Counted from the first letter of the stretch, positions 1 through 10,226 are shown. The stretch: 64,000 nucleotides of DNA from Massilioclostridium coli (GCF_900095865.1 NZ_FMIZ01000007.1:124001-188000), one strand, 5' to 3'. Translations and numbers: made by a program. The notes: generated from the sequence alone by a model not told the origin.

Positions 1-1
1 G

Positions 2-556
2 GCATTGAAAGTTGTGGACCCCGTTATGGGGGACCATGGAAAAACATACCGTACTTATACACCTCAATTAGTGGCTAGGATGCAGGAGTTGGTAAAAGTA
101 GCCGATGTTATTACACCAAATTTGACAGAGGCAGCTATTTTATTAAAAGAGGAATACCCAAACGCTCCAATGACAGTAAGCAGGTTAAAGAGTTGGCTAG
201 TACGTCAAAGTGAACTGGGGCCAGAATATGTCTTAATTACTGGGGTAGCCATGGCAGATGGTCATCTTTCTAACGTGGGATATGATAGGAATAGAGGAGC
301 TTTTTGGCGGGTTAACTGTGACTATGTTCCAGTAGATTATCCTGGTACAGGGGATATTTATGCTAGTGTGGTGGTGGGCTCTTTGCTGAATGGCGATAGT
401 TTGCCTATTGCAATGGAACGTGCTACTAGGTTTTTAGAACTTGCTATTAAAACTACTTACAGTTATGGAACAGATAGCAGATATGGCGTTATGCTAGAAC
501 GTTCCCTACCATGGTTAATGGAACATCACTATTTAAAGGGATACGAAAAATTATAA
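2..556 (+). CDS. Pyridoxal/pyridoxamine kinase, 5'-truncated by window edge
   Basis: This is the C-terminal 184 codons of a ribokinase-superfamily kinase that phosphorylates B6 vitamers to feed pyridoxal phosphate. The reading frame is already open at base 2, so the start lies outside the window; the TTG at 5 is internal. The sequence shows the VVDPVMGDHG motif at once, then TPNLTEAAILL, and near the C-terminus a PGTGD motif (about residue 118 of the visible part), which in this family forms the anion hole and carries the catalytic aspartate. The motif order fits PdxK/PdxY and ThiD-like kinases; the VMGDHGKTY context favours the pyridoxal/pyridoxamine kinase branch, but thiamine-pathway activity cannot be excluded from this fragment. 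No convincing terminator follows the stop codon. Confidence 0.8.
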   Translation, partial: ALKVVDPVMGDHGKTYRTYTPQLVARMQELVKVADVITPNLTEAAILLKEEYPNAPMTVSRLKSWLVRQSELGPEYVLITGVAMADGHLSNVGYDRNRGAFWRVNCDYVPVDYPGTGDIYASVVVGSLLNGDSLPIAMERATRFLELAIKTTYSYGTDSRYGVMLERSLPWLMEHHYLKGYEKL

Positions 557-1018
557 AAAACAATATCTTTTCCATAGAGGATATATCATAAAAAGTGAGC
601 CAGAAAAAGAACATCCCCTGTTGTAGTATAATGATATATCAAAAGGAAACTAGTGTATTTTATCGTGTGTTTATTACAAATAATACGAAAAATTACAGGA
701 TTTATTTGAAGTTTGTAGGATGGATATTACATAGTTCATGAACCATTTTCTATAATCACGAATAAATATTTTATCAAATCGTTAGTGAAAAATAAATCAT
801 CCAAAATTATCTATTTGATTTTGGTTAAATATTATAAACAATCTTTTAAAAAGCAAGATTTGATAGTCGAATCGTGTAAAATGATATTGTTTCTTTGTTT
901 ATATCATACTATACTGACATTGTATTTATAAAGTAGGGTTTTCTGTTTGAAGCCAGTAATGACAGTAAAATCCTTCTTACTATAATTACAAATAAGACTA
1001 AAATCTTGAATAGGGAGG
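557..1018. other. Intergenic region, 462 bp, AT-rich
   Basis: It holds the rhamnosidase promoter near its right end (887-915) and the ribosome binding site at 1012-1018. The left 300 bases contain no convincing gene, hairpin terminator or repeat. A TATAAT-like hexamer at 627-632 lacks a partner -35 element. Confidence 0.6.
887..915 (+). promoter_or_regulatory. Sigma-A-type promoter of the rhamnosidase gene
   Basis: TTGTTT (887-892), a 17-base spacer and TATACT (910-915), with an approximately 110-base leader before the start codon. No operator dyad was recognised. Confidence 0.6.
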
Positions 1019-1027
1019 ATGAGAAGT

Positions 1028-4000
1028 TTGAAAAAGCTAATTGCAACTTTAGTTGCAACTGTTATGATGGCTTCTACTGTGCTTAGCTCTGGAATTACCG
1101 CGTTTGCCGCAGATGGCAATACTGCTCCAGAAGCTCCAACAAATACAAAAGTAGAGCTGTTGGAAAATCCTTATGGTATTAATACCAAAGACCCATCTTT
1201 TTCTTGGGCTATGGTAGATGCTGACAAGGATGAAGTACAAACCGCATACCGCATTGTGGTTGGTACTTCACAAGAAAATATGCAGAACCAGAACTATATT
1301 AAAGATACAGATTGGGTATCTTCTTCAGAATCCAGTTATATAAAAGCTGGTTTATCTGATGTATTAAAAGATAACAGCTTGTATTATTGGAGTGTCCAAT
1401 TAAAAGATAAAGATGGAAAAGAAAGCCCATTATCTGAGCCACAGGCGTTTACAACTGCTGTAGGCGATGGATGGGAAAGCATCAATGGTATTTGGGTTGA
1501 CCCAAATGCTGCCGCTGCTGTAGAAGACCCATTCCAAAAACATGGTTGGACAAACTATGCAGTTGAGATGGATATGAAAACTTCTGTTGCATTGGGTGTT
1601 GTGTTCCGCGCTCAGGATAATAGCAATGGATATATGATCCAATTCCGTTATGGTGGCGGTATTGATCAGGGTGGTAATACCATGAACCCACATACCATTA
1701 TCAATGGTGGCGTAAAAGCTTATGGCAACTCTATTAAACTGGCAGATAAGGGAATTGAATTGCCAAATAACGAATACTTCCGTGTAAAAATTGCGGTTTA
1801 TGGGGAAGTTGCTACCGTATATATTAACACTGGTGATGGATTTAAAGAAGCTGGAAAAGTTACCTTTGATGGCGGCTTAACCTATGGTTCTATCGGTTTC
1901 CGTAATGGAAGCACCGAAAATGGTTATGTGGATAATATTGATGTATATCCAATCTCTGATGAAGCTGGCACAAAATCAGGGGATAGCTTATATAGCGTAA
2001 ACTTTGATGATGGACAGACGCCAAATGACTTTAACACAGGCAACAAATTCAAAGTAGAAAATGGTGCTTTATATGTTCCAACTGGCAATGAAAATGGAAC
2101 AATTAAAACCATGGTACGCTTGAATTCTAATTCAGTATACCCTGGAGAAGGTTCTGATACCACAATTGCACCAAAAGGAAATTTTGCATTCCTGCGTAAT
2201 GAGTTCAATGTAGACAATAAAGATCAGATTGAAAAAGCAGTTGTGAATGTAACCGCAAAATCTCCAGAAAAAACTCGTCAATTTGTATTTAATCTGTACA
2301 TGAATGGTCAATTTGTTGGTTTAGGTCCAGCACGTTTTGGAACAAATCTGACCAATGGAAAAGGCGTTTTGTATTACAATACTTATGATGTAACGAATTT
2401 GTTACAGAATGGTGAAAATGTAATCGGTGCAATCAACTATACACAAGATGAAAAATCCTTCTTGTGCCAAATGACTGTCTTTTATAAAGATGGCAGCAGT
2501 GATGTATTGGTAAATTCTGCTGATGGTACATGGAAAGCATTGGATGGCACTAATATTTTTGGCGATAACGGAAAGAGCATTGGTACAGGCTACTTTAATG
2601 CAGCAGCTGAAAATATCAATGCAAACTTATTCCCATATGGATGGAATGAACCAGGCTATGATGATTCCGCTTGGACAACACCTGTTGACAAAGGTGCAAT
2701 TGTAGGTAGCTATGAATTAAATCCATATGATGCTGACAACGTAAACCGTTATTTGTATGATTCCGCTGTTGTAAAAGATATGGGCAATGGCCGCTGGTTT
2801 GTAGACTTAGGCAAAGAAATTGTTGGTGGTTTACATCTGGAACTAAACAGCCCTGTATCTCAGGAAATCACCCTTCATTACGGGGAAGAAGGCAATGCCG
2901 AAACTGGTGATGTTCAATGGCAGATGAATACTGGTAATAAGTATGAAGAAAAATGGACATTAAAAGAAGGGGAACAGACCATTGAAAATATTGGTATGAA
3001 AACCTTCCGCTATGTGGAAATTTTAAATGTTCCAGAAGGTGTTACCTTAACAACAGATAACTTCAAAGGGTTGGCAATGCATCAGGAGTTCAGTGAAGAT
3101 GAATCCAGCTTCAATTCTTCCGATGATTTGTTAAATCGTATTTATGACACCATGAAATACACCATTAAAGCAACCAACCAGGATTTGATGGTAGACTCCC
3201 AGTCCCGTGAACGTGGTGCTTATGAAGGGGACGTTTTAATTAACCAAATGTCTTCCTACTCTTTTGAAGATGATTATAGTTTAGCACGCTTTTCTATGGA
3301 ATATTTGGAAACCCATAGAACTTGGCCAGTAGAATATGTATTGTATATGGTAAACTCTACTTGGTACGATTATCTGTATACTGGCAATAAAGATTCTATG
3401 ATGGAATCTTATGAAAAACTAAAAACCAATCTGGTAGATTGTGGTGCGGATAAAAACATTGTAGATATGGGTGATGGAACTACTTTGGTTACTGTAAACC
3501 ATACCAATGTAAACCAATGGAACTCCGTTTTGGTTGACTGGCCAGTATCCGAACACGATGGGTACAATTTCAGCAGCGCATGGTATAATACCGTTATGAA
3601 CGCTGTAACCTATGGTGGTTTTGTAGATATGGCAAAAATTGCTACTGAATTAGGCAAAACAGATGACGCAAAAGCATACCAGGAAAAAGCGGATAAATTA
3701 AAAGCTGGTATGATCAAATACCTGTACAACTCTGAAACTGGTGCAGTAAGAGATGGTTTAACCAAAGATAAACAGCCAATTGACCATTATGCACAGCATG
3801 CAACAGCATTTGCTTTGGCATATGGTGTTTATGAAGACCAGGCAATGGCAGACAAAATGGCTGATTATATCCGCAGTCAAGGCAAAATTAAAACAAGCGT
3901 ATATGGCTCTTATTTTGTATTAGATGGTTTATACCGTGCAGGCGCAGGCGATGTTGCAAATGCAATGATGATGGATCGTAGCGCAAACAATGGCGACAGA

Positions 4001-6400
4001 ACATGGGCTTACATGATTGATACATTAGGCGCTACTATTACCACAGAAGCTTGGAATGAAACTAATAAGGGCAATATGACTTATTCCCATCCATGGGGTT
4101 CTGCTCCAGGTAGCCAGATTATCCGTGGCTTATTTGGTATCCAGCCAACTAAAGCTGGTTACAGTGAATTCCAAGTAAAATTACAGCCAGAAGGTTTGGA
4201 ATATGCTTCTATTAAAGTTCCAACCTTAAAAGGCAGCGTACAAGCATCCTTTGATACAAGGGATACCGCAAACGCAATTAGCACAACAGTAACAATCCCA
4301 GCAAATACAAAGGCAAATGTAATGGTTCCAACAATGGGGCAGGACCATGGCTATGTATCTGTGGATGGTACGATTACACAAGTTGAAATTGTAGATGGCT
4401 ACTACAGTGTAGAATTAGGTTCTGGCAACCATACAATTGCTGTTCCAAACGCAGGCAAATTGTCCGCTATGACATCGGATTCTTCCAAAGTTTATGTTGG
4501 TCAGACTGATAAAATCAGTACCATCTTTACTACAGCAGATGGGGAAGAAATGGATGCAGCAACAGTTGGCACATTAAGCTACGAATCCAGCAATCCAGAA
4601 GTTGCTTCTGTAGATGCACAAGGTACTATTACATACAATGCAGAAGGCAGTGCAACAATTACGGTAACAGCAGAATTGAAAGACGTTGATATGCAAGGTA
4701 CTCCAGTATCTTATACAACATCTACTAGCTTTACTGTTTCCTGTACCAATGCAAAGGTAGAACGTGTATACATCTCCGTTGATGGAGATTTATATCCAAA
4801 CGCAACTGTTCAGGCTACCCTAAAAGGTGTTCTGGAATCTGGAGAAGAGGTTGACTTGAAAGCAGCTTCCTTTACAGTAGATAATCCAGAAGCGTTTACA
4901 GTGGATGAAAATGGTGTATTAACCGGGGTTGCTCCTGGTGAAGGAACTGTGATTGTCAGCATGACCGAAGGTTTGAACGACCTGGTAGATGATTTCGATT
5001 TGGATTACTTCGCTTATAACGAAATGTATAGTGATAACTTTGATAATGGAAACAATACATTCGATGGCTTACAAGTACAGGATGGGGCAGTTGTTGTAAA
5101 CAAAGGTAACAAAGTATTCTATGATAATGAAGAAGCAAAACAGTGGACAGATTATACTGTTTCTGCTAAGGTAAAAGTTACCTCTAATGCGGCAAATATT
5201 ACTTTCCGTGCAACAGATTCCAATACATTCTACCTGTGGCAGTTTAGAGCTGATACTAATATGTTGAAAACCCATGTATTTAGTTCCGCCCATGCTTCTA
5301 GCCAAGGGTTCCAGTTGTTGGGTGAATATCCAATTTCCAACTTAAAAGCAGGGGAATATAATGATATCACCATCCGGGTAGAAGGCAATAAATTTACTAC
5401 TTATGTAAATGGTGAGTTTGTAAATGCTACTTATAATGATGAATTAACACATGGTAGTGTAGGTGTTCGTAATGGCGGCAGCGAAAGCTTCCTGATGGAT
5501 GATTTATTTGTTGGTGATACTCAATTAGTTACTACTTTGGATCTTACTGTAAATGAACCAGCAAACAAAAATATTTTGAATAAAGTAATTGATTATGCGG
5601 AAGACCAGAAAAATTCTGATGATTTCAACAATGTGATTGCAGATGTACAAAAATCCTTCAACGCAGCACTGGATAATGCAAAAGCAGTTGCAGCAGATCC
5701 AGCAGCAAGCCAGGAAACTGTAGATGAAGCATGGCAGACATTGATGAAGGAAATCCATAAACTAGGCTTTGTAAAAGGCGACCTGACTAACTTAAAGAAA
5801 TTGATTGAAGTAGCGGATGATTATGATTTAACAAAATATGTGGAAGCAGGACAGGCTGAATTTATTGCGGCATTAGAAGCAGCAAAAGCAGTCGTTGCAG
5901 ATGGTGACAATGCTTTACAGGGTGACGTAACAGAAGCAACTGACAACCTGCTAAACGCAATGATGAATCTGAGATTAAAAGCTGATAAATCTATCTTAGA
6001 AGAAGTTGTGAATCAGGCAACAGGAATGGATTTAAGCCAATATACCGATGAAAGTGTAGCAGTATTAAACGCAGCATTGGAAAAAGCAAACGCTGTATTA
6101 GCGGATGAAACATTAACAGAAGATCAACAAAATGTTGTAAATGATGCTGTAGATGCAGTAAAAGCTGCTATGGATGGCTTACAGACAAAATCGGATGAAT
6201 CCAACGCTGGCAATACATCTTCTAATGGACAAAATAATTCCAGCACAAATAATGGTGATAAACTTGCAAATAATACTGTAAATGCGGCAACAACAGGTGA
6301 TGTAGCGATGCCAATTATTCTGGTAGTAATCGCTGTTGTAGCAGCAATCGCAATTATTGCAGCTGTTGTTATTTCCAAAAGAAAAAATAAAAATCAGTAA
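1028..6400 (+). CDS. Multidomain membrane-anchored GH78 alpha-L-rhamnosidase
   Basis: A large secreted enzyme predicted to release L-rhamnose from plant or host glycans at the cell surface. The TTG at 1028 is chosen because GGGAGG at 1013-1018 touches the upstream ATG at 1019 but lies 9 bases from the TTG, giving 1790 residues. Order of parts: signal peptide ending near AFA-AD (about residue 28); an Ig-like strand-rich segment; a concanavalin-like domain (about 147-310); the rhamnosidase N-terminal beta domain (about 370-475); a six-hairpin catalytic domain with the acidic DSQSRERGAYEGD segment (722-734), which replaces the usual DCPQRDER-type GH78 motif; a C-terminal beta domain (about 1040-1080); two bacterial Ig-like domains (about 1145-1315); a second concanavalin-like domain (about 1325-1498); helical FIVAR-like repeats (about 1512-1722); and a TTGD tail, membrane helix (about 1762-1784) and RKNKN end. 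The last part resembles a sorting signal but lacks the proline of LPXTG. Specificity is inferred from family. Confidence 0.88.
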   Translation: MKKLIATLVATVMMASTVLSSGITAFAADGNTAPEAPTNTKVELLENPYGINTKDPSFSWAMVDADKDEVQTAYRIVVGTSQENMQNQNYIKDTDWVSSSESSYIKAGLSDVLKDNSLYYWSVQLKDKDGKESPLSEPQAFTTAVGDGWESINGIWVDPNAAAAVEDPFQKHGWTNYAVEMDMKTSVALGVVFRAQDNSNGYMIQFRYGGGIDQGGNTMNPHTIINGGVKAYGNSIKLADKGIELPNNEYFRVKIAVYGEVATVYINTGDGFKEAGKVTFDGGLTYGSIGFRNGSTENGYVDNIDVYPISDEAGTKSGDSLYSVNFDDGQTPNDFNTGNKFKVENGALYVPTGNENGTIKTMVRLNSNSVYPGEGSDTTIAPKGNFAFLRNEFNVDNKDQIEKAVVNVTAKSPEKTRQFVFNLYMNGQFVGLGPARFGTNLTNGKGVLYYNTYDVTNLLQNGENVIGAINYTQDEKSFLCQMTVFYKDGSSDVLVNSADGTWKALDGTNIFGDNGKSIGTGYFNAAAENINANLFPYGWNEPGYDDSAWTTPVDKGAIVGSYELNPYDADNVNRYLYDSAVVKDMGNGRWFVDLGKEIVGGLHLELNSPVSQEITLHYGEEGNAETGDVQWQMNTGNKYEEKWTLKEGEQTIENIGMKTFRYVEILNVPEGVTLTTDNFKGLAMHQEFSEDESSFNSSDDLLNRIYDTMKYTIKATNQDLMVDSQSRERGAYEGDVLINQMSSYSFEDDYSLARFSMEYLETHRTWPVEYVLYMVNSTWYDYLYTGNKDSMMESYEKLKTNLVDCGADKNIVDMGDGTTLVTVNHTNVNQWNSVLVDWPVSEHDGYNFSSAWYNTVMNAVTYGGFVDMAKIATELGKTDDAKAYQEKADKLKAGMIKYLYNSETGAVRDGLTKDKQPIDHYAQHATAFALAYGVYEDQAMADKMADYIRSQGKIKTSVYGSYFVLDGLYRAGAGDVANAMMMDRSANNGDRTWAYMIDTLGATITTEAWNETNKGNMTYSHPWGSAPGSQIIRGLFGIQPTKAGYSEFQVKLQPEGLEYASIKVPTLKGSVQASFDTRDTANAISTTVTIPANTKANVMVPTMGQDHGYVSVDGTITQVEIVDGYYSVELGSGNHTIAVPNAGKLSAMTSDSSKVYVGQTDKISTIFTTADGEEMDAATVGTLSYESSNPEVASVDAQGTITYNAEGSATITVTAELKDVDMQGTPVSYTTSTSFTVSCTNAKVERVYISVDGDLYPNATVQATLKGVLESGEEVDLKAASFTVDNPEAFTVDENGVLTGVAPGEGTVIVSMTEGLNDLVDDFDLDYFAYNEMYSDNFDNGNNTFDGLQVQDGAVVVNKGNKVFYDNEEAKQWTDYTVSAKVKVTSNAANITFRATDSNTFYLWQFRADTNMLKTHVFSSAHASSQGFQLLGEYPISNLKAGEYNDITIRVEGNKFTTYVNGEFVNATYNDELTHGSVGVRNGGSESFLMDDLFVGDTQLVTTLDLTVNEPANKNILNKVIDYAEDQKNSDDFNNVIADVQKSFNAALDNAKAVAADPAASQETVDEAWQTLMKEIHKLGFVKGDLTNLKKLIEVADDYDLTKYVEAGQAEFIAALEAAKAVVADGDNALQGDVTEATDNLLNAMMNLRLKADKSILEEVVNQATGMDLSQYTDESVAVLNAALEKANAVLADETLTEDQQNVVNDAVDAVKAAMDGLQTKSDESNAGNTSSNGQNNSSTNNGDKLANNTVNAATTGDVAMPIILVVIAVVAAIAIIAAVVISKRKNKNQ

Positions 6401-6425
6401 TTGATGAAATCCCCCTTATAATATT

Positions 6426-6460
6426 AAAAAAGCAGTAGGCATTTGTCTGCTGCTTTTTTT
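6426..6460 (+). terminator. Intrinsic terminator after the rhamnosidase gene
   Basis: AAAAAAGCAG pairs with CTGCTTTTTT around a short loop and runs into seven T residues. Confidence 0.85.
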
Positions 6461-6588
6461 GTACAGAAAAAATATCATTACTTATGTAAAATAGCTTAGA
6501 TGTTGTTTGAATTTTATCATCGTATTTCATTTATAACCATAACATACGATTTTGATATGCTTTAAGTAGTAAGATCTTGAAAATTCAA

Positions 6589-6617
6589 AGTATCCAATTG
6601 TATTGGATACTTTTTTA
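6589..6617 (+). terminator. Orphan terminator-like hairpin
   Basis: AGTATCCAAT (6589-6598), loop TGT and ATTGGATACT (6602-6611) form a perfect 10-bp stem followed by six T residues. It lies 130 bases beyond the rhamnosidase terminator, with no recognisable gene between. Confidence 0.6.
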
Positions 6618-6944
6618 GATCAGGCGAAACACTAGTTTTTATCTAAAAAGAACATTTATGTTTTTTCTTAATTGGATACAATGTTTTGTGGTGATATATG
6701 TCTGTTTGACAAACGATAAATAGAAAATCTTAATCTGATATAAAGCTTGCAGCTTATAAAATAAGGACATAAGTATTATTTGATAGAGCAAATAGAATTT
6801 TATAAGTTGATATAGAAAAAAGGCTATTTTGTAGAACTATGTTTTACATTTTATGATAAAAAGATTCGTTTTTAAATGGATCTGCTTTTCCAATAGAACA
6901 CGATAAAAGTTCGTCATAAATTTGTAAGAAAAATGATGGCAGGT

Positions 6945-6972
6945 TTGTAAATAATCTAAGTTATGATATAAT
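6945..6972 (+). promoter_or_regulatory. Sigma-A-type promoter of the two-component operon
   Basis: TTGTAA (6945-6950), 16-base spacer, TATAAT (6967-6972); the leader to the ATG at 7067 is about 90 bases. Confidence 0.6.
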
Positions 6973-7066
6973 TAGAATTTAGATGGAATCATTATTTCAA
7001 CTAAATTTTTTGATTGCTATTTTCCATGGAATTATATTTTAGCAGCAATAAGGAGAGTATAGAAAA

Positions 7067-7768
7067 ATGAATCAATGGACCGTTTTGGTAGTAGATGACG
7101 ACAAGGAGATTGTAGAATCAGTTGCAATTTTTTTAAGAAATGAAGGATTGCATGTAATGAAAGCATATGATGGAATGGATGCATTGGAGAAAATTTCTGA
7201 AAATACGATACATCTGATTTTAATGGACATTATGATGCCAAAATTAGATGGTATGAAGGCAATGATGAGAATACGGGAGCAGAAAAACATTCCAATTATT
7301 TTGGTTTCTGCTAAAACGGAGGATACCGATAAAATTATTGGGTTAAATATGGGTGCTGATGATTATATTACAAAGCCTTATAACCCTTTGGAATTAGTTG
7401 CAAGAGTCAAATCCCAGTTAAGACGTTATACAAATTTTGGCCAAATGCCAACACAAGCGCCTGTAGTACAGTTGAATGTTGGTGGAATCATAATGGATTT
7501 GGAAACCAAACAGGTATGGGTAGAAGGGGAAGAAGTGAAACTAACCCCAATTGAATACCGTATTTTAGAACTATTAATGCGGAACCCCAATCGTGTATTT
7601 TCCATCCAGGAAATTTATGAGCGTGTTTGGGAAGAGCCTTATTATAACGCGGATAATATTGTAGCCGTACATATTAGAAGAATTCGAGAAAAAATTGAAA
7701 TTAACCCGAAAGAACCTCGCTACTTAAAAGTAGTTTGGGGGATTGGCTACAAAATCCAATCGGAATAG
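7067..7768 (+). CDS. OmpR/PhoB-family response regulator
   Basis: A 233-residue DNA-binding response regulator. The receiver domain (about 1-120) shows the acidic pair VVDDDKE near residue 10, the phosphoacceptor in ILMDIMMP (about D53), a SAKTE switch residue and the conserved lysine in ITKPYNP. The C-terminal winged-helix domain (about 135-232) has the LTPIEYRILELLMRNP and VWEEPYYNADNIVAVHIRRIREK segments typical of PhoB-like and VanR-like regulators. AAGGAGAG precedes the ATG at good distance. The kinase gene follows after 9 bases, so the pair is one operon. Targets are unknown; the neighbouring rhamnosidase gene is upstream and separated by terminators, so control of it is only a possibility. 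Confidence 0.93.
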   Translation: MNQWTVLVVDDDKEIVESVAIFLRNEGLHVMKAYDGMDALEKISENTIHLILMDIMMPKLDGMKAMMRIREQKNIPIILVSAKTEDTDKIIGLNMGADDYITKPYNPLELVARVKSQLRRYTNFGQMPTQAPVVQLNVGGIIMDLETKQVWVEGEEVKLTPIEYRILELLMRNPNRVFSIQEIYERVWEEPYYNADNIVAVHIRRIREKIEINPKEPRYLKVVWGIGYKIQSE

Positions 7769-7777
7769 GAGGTTATT

Positions 7778-10060
7778 ATGAAAAAAAAGCGGCAATATCT
7801 ATGGATTACCGTTGTGTCCGTTTTATTTTTAGTTATTACTGGATGTTTGGGCGGATGGATGGCGAGTATGTATAGCTATGCCAGAGTACAGGAGGCAATG
7901 AGCCACGTCATCCGTTCCACAAATATAGACCGGCAAGAAAATTATCAAGAGTATTTTGAATCCCCTACTTCAGAATTACAGGAATCTGTTGTAACCAGTT
8001 TTTTAGGTTCTAAGCTGATGGATTCTTATATTCCAGAATTGGATACCAATGGCAGTTATCAAAAAGCAATCGAACTATATCAACAGGCAGAAAATCAGTT
8101 ATTGGAGAATAATGTAGAATATTTTGGAAACTATAATGGATATTCTAGAAGTACAAATTCTTTTCAGGATTTTGATTCCTTTCAAATGTATACTAGTGAA
8201 AATGTCAGCGCTTTATCCTGGGCATCCAATGGAAGTTATCAAGATTTGGAAGTCCATTATTTTGAAATGGATAATTATTATTTTACCTATTATCTTCAAG
8301 AAAACCAAATTGAAGTTTATCCAAATGGATATCAAGAAATTTTAAATGAACTTTCTGAGTTATCCAATATACTAGCGAATGAACAGCAGTATGAAGCTAA
8401 TGGTATGCTGGACGCCATCAATATGATCCTTTTATACCAACAAAATCCTGCACAATATTCATTTGGGTTTAGCATTTCTACCTTAAATACTACTCCAATG
8501 TATACAACTGCATGTCAAAATTTGATGAATGATGTACAGGTAAGTAGGGAAGACCAATTTATATTGATGTTTTGGGGATATTTGCTTGCGGCAGTATTGT
8601 TGATTTGTGTTACCCTGATTTTTAATTTAACAGGGCTTTTGCGCAAAGTATACCGAGGATTAGCAAAATTAATGAAGCATATTTTCCTGGAATTTAAGCT
8701 TCTTTTTTGGGGTGCTACTGTCATTGCAGTTAGTTGCTTCTTTATTGTCCTATTTGAGGTCTATTATGATACTGGCATTACAACGTATGATTTTCTGTTC
8801 CATATTTTTATTACCTTTTTGCCTGCCGCAATTACACTGCTCTTATTAAGCGCCCTGATTTCTGATTTATATTATAACCATAACAATGTGATATGCAATA
8901 ATATTATTAACCGTATTTTAAAATCCTATCGGAAGTTTGCACGGAAAAAACCTTACCAAAAACAAATGCATATGCGTATTTTTATCAATATGCTTATTTG
9001 GGGAATTGCAATTTTATTTAATGTAATAGGACTTTTTACACGTTCCGCTTTCCTTTATTTTGTTTCGATTGTGGCGCTAATTGTATCTTCTGTTTATTTA
9101 GGAAATAAATTATCCCAGATTGCTCATGACATGGATGTAGTAAGCGATAAGATTGAACAAATTAGTATGGGGAATTTAACTAATGAATTATCTGTACTGC
9201 CATCCTCTGAATTATCATCTGTGATTACCAATCTAGATCATTTGCAGGAAAATATCGACGAAGAAGTAAAAAATAGGATGAAAAGCGAGCGGATGAAGGT
9301 GGAGCTGATTACAAATGTATCCCATGATTTAAAAACTCCATTGACATCTATGGTGAATTATATTAATCTTTTGGAAAAAGAAGAGTTGCAACCAGAATTT
9401 GCGAATGATTACGTAAAAATTTTGCGGAATAAAATTGATCGGCTCAAAACCATGACAGAAGATTTATTTGATGTAGCAAAGGCAAATAGCGGAAATATGG
9501 AAGTACGGAAAGAGGTCATTGAATTAGGAGAACTGTTGGAGCAGACAATGGGAGAAAACCAGAAAGAAATTGATGCTAGCCAATTGGATTTCCGAATTCA
9601 AACATCGGGTAAGGTGTATATTGAAGCAGATGGAGCGAAGATGTACCGTATTTTCAGTAATATCATCAATAATACAGTAAAGTATGCTATGCACGGAACC
9701 CGTGTTTATATCCATATTTTTGAGCAAGATAATATTGCTACCTTTATCGTAAAAAATGTAGCCAACTATGAAATGAATTTTGATCCAGAAGAAATTTATG
9801 GTAGATTTAAACGTGGGGATGAATCCAGAAGTATAGAGGGTTCTGGTTTAGGGCTTTCGATTGTAAAAAGCTTTGTTGGATTACAAGGTGGGGATTTCCA
9901 TGTGGAAATTGATGGAGATTTATTTAAAGCAATTGTTCGTTTTCCAGTATATCGTCCTCATAAGCAGCCAGAAACCCAAGTAGCAATCAATAATATAGAA
10001 CAAAAACCAATCTATCCTTCCTATCCTTTTGAACAACAACCCCCTTTTTATAATAGTTGA
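7778..10060 (+). CDS. Membrane sensor histidine kinase, partner of the upstream regulator
   Basis: A 760-residue sensor kinase. The N-terminal helix (about 8-32) leads to an extracellular region of roughly 230 residues rich in Tyr, Asn and Gln without a domain I recognise; five further membrane helices follow between about 265 and 450. A linker leads to the HisKA box NVSHDLKTPLTSM with His516 as phosphorylation site, then the ATPase domain with the N box NIINNTVKYAM and the G box GSGLGLSIVKSF. The last 40 residues are a low-complexity Gln/Pro/Tyr tail. Signal unknown. The many-helix membrane region recalls VanS-like cell-envelope sensors in clostridia, but this is inference. A strong terminator follows. 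Confidence 0.9.
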   Translation: MKKKRQYLWITVVSVLFLVITGCLGGWMASMYSYARVQEAMSHVIRSTNIDRQENYQEYFESPTSELQESVVTSFLGSKLMDSYIPELDTNGSYQKAIELYQQAENQLLENNVEYFGNYNGYSRSTNSFQDFDSFQMYTSENVSALSWASNGSYQDLEVHYFEMDNYYFTYYLQENQIEVYPNGYQEILNELSELSNILANEQQYEANGMLDAINMILLYQQNPAQYSFGFSISTLNTTPMYTTACQNLMNDVQVSREDQFILMFWGYLLAAVLLICVTLIFNLTGLLRKVYRGLAKLMKHIFLEFKLLFWGATVIAVSCFFIVLFEVYYDTGITTYDFLFHIFITFLPAAITLLLLSALISDLYYNHNNVICNNIINRILKSYRKFARKKPYQKQMHMRIFINMLIWGIAILFNVIGLFTRSAFLYFVSIVALIVSSVYLGNKLSQIAHDMDVVSDKIEQISMGNLTNELSVLPSSELSSVITNLDHLQENIDEEVKNRMKSERMKVELITNVSHDLKTPLTSMVNYINLLEKEELQPEFANDYVKILRNKIDRLKTMTEDLFDVAKANSGNMEVRKEVIELGELLEQTMGENQKEIDASQLDFRIQTSGKVYIEADGAKMYRIFSNIINNTVKYAMHGTRVYIHIFEQDNIATFIVKNVANYEMNFDPEEIYGRFKRGDESRSIEGSGLGLSIVKSFVGLQGGDFHVEIDGDLFKAIVRFPVYRPHKQPETQVAINNIEQKPIYPSYPFEQQPPFYNS

Positions 10061-10063
10061 TAG

Positions 10064-10097
10064 AATAACGGATGTATTTTTACATCCGTTATTTACT
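10064..10097 (+). terminator. Terminator of the two-component operon
   Basis: Perfect 13-bp stem AATAACGGATGTA / TACATCCGTTATT with a TTTT loop, followed by a short T-rich stretch. Confidence 0.8.
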
Positions 10098-10163
10098 TAT
10101 AAAGAGAATATATATTTTATATCGTATTAAAATATATGATATTATAAATACTATAAAAATTGT

Positions 10164-10194
10164 TTGACATGGAGTTTACTCCAAGTGTTATACT
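10164..10194 (+). promoter_or_regulatory. MerR-type promoter with 19-bp spacer and operator dyad
   Basis: TTGACA (10164-10169) and TATACT (10189-10194) are 19 bases apart, the stretched spacing that MerR regulators untwist. Inside lies the dyad TGGAGT-TT-ACTCCA (10170-10183), extendable to 9-2-9 with one mismatch. It reads into the merR gene at 10227, indicating autoregulation. Confidence 0.85.
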
Positions 10195-10226
10195 AAAATA
10201 AAAAGATAAAAAAGGAGGAGATTTCT

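Larger units (their letters stand above)
6461..7066. other. Intergenic region, about 600 bp
   Basis: Contains a second terminator-like hairpin (6589-6617) with no gene in front of it, and the promoter of the two-component system (6945-6972). The stretch 6620-6940 is AT-rich and shows no open frame with a ribosome binding site. Confidence 0.6.
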
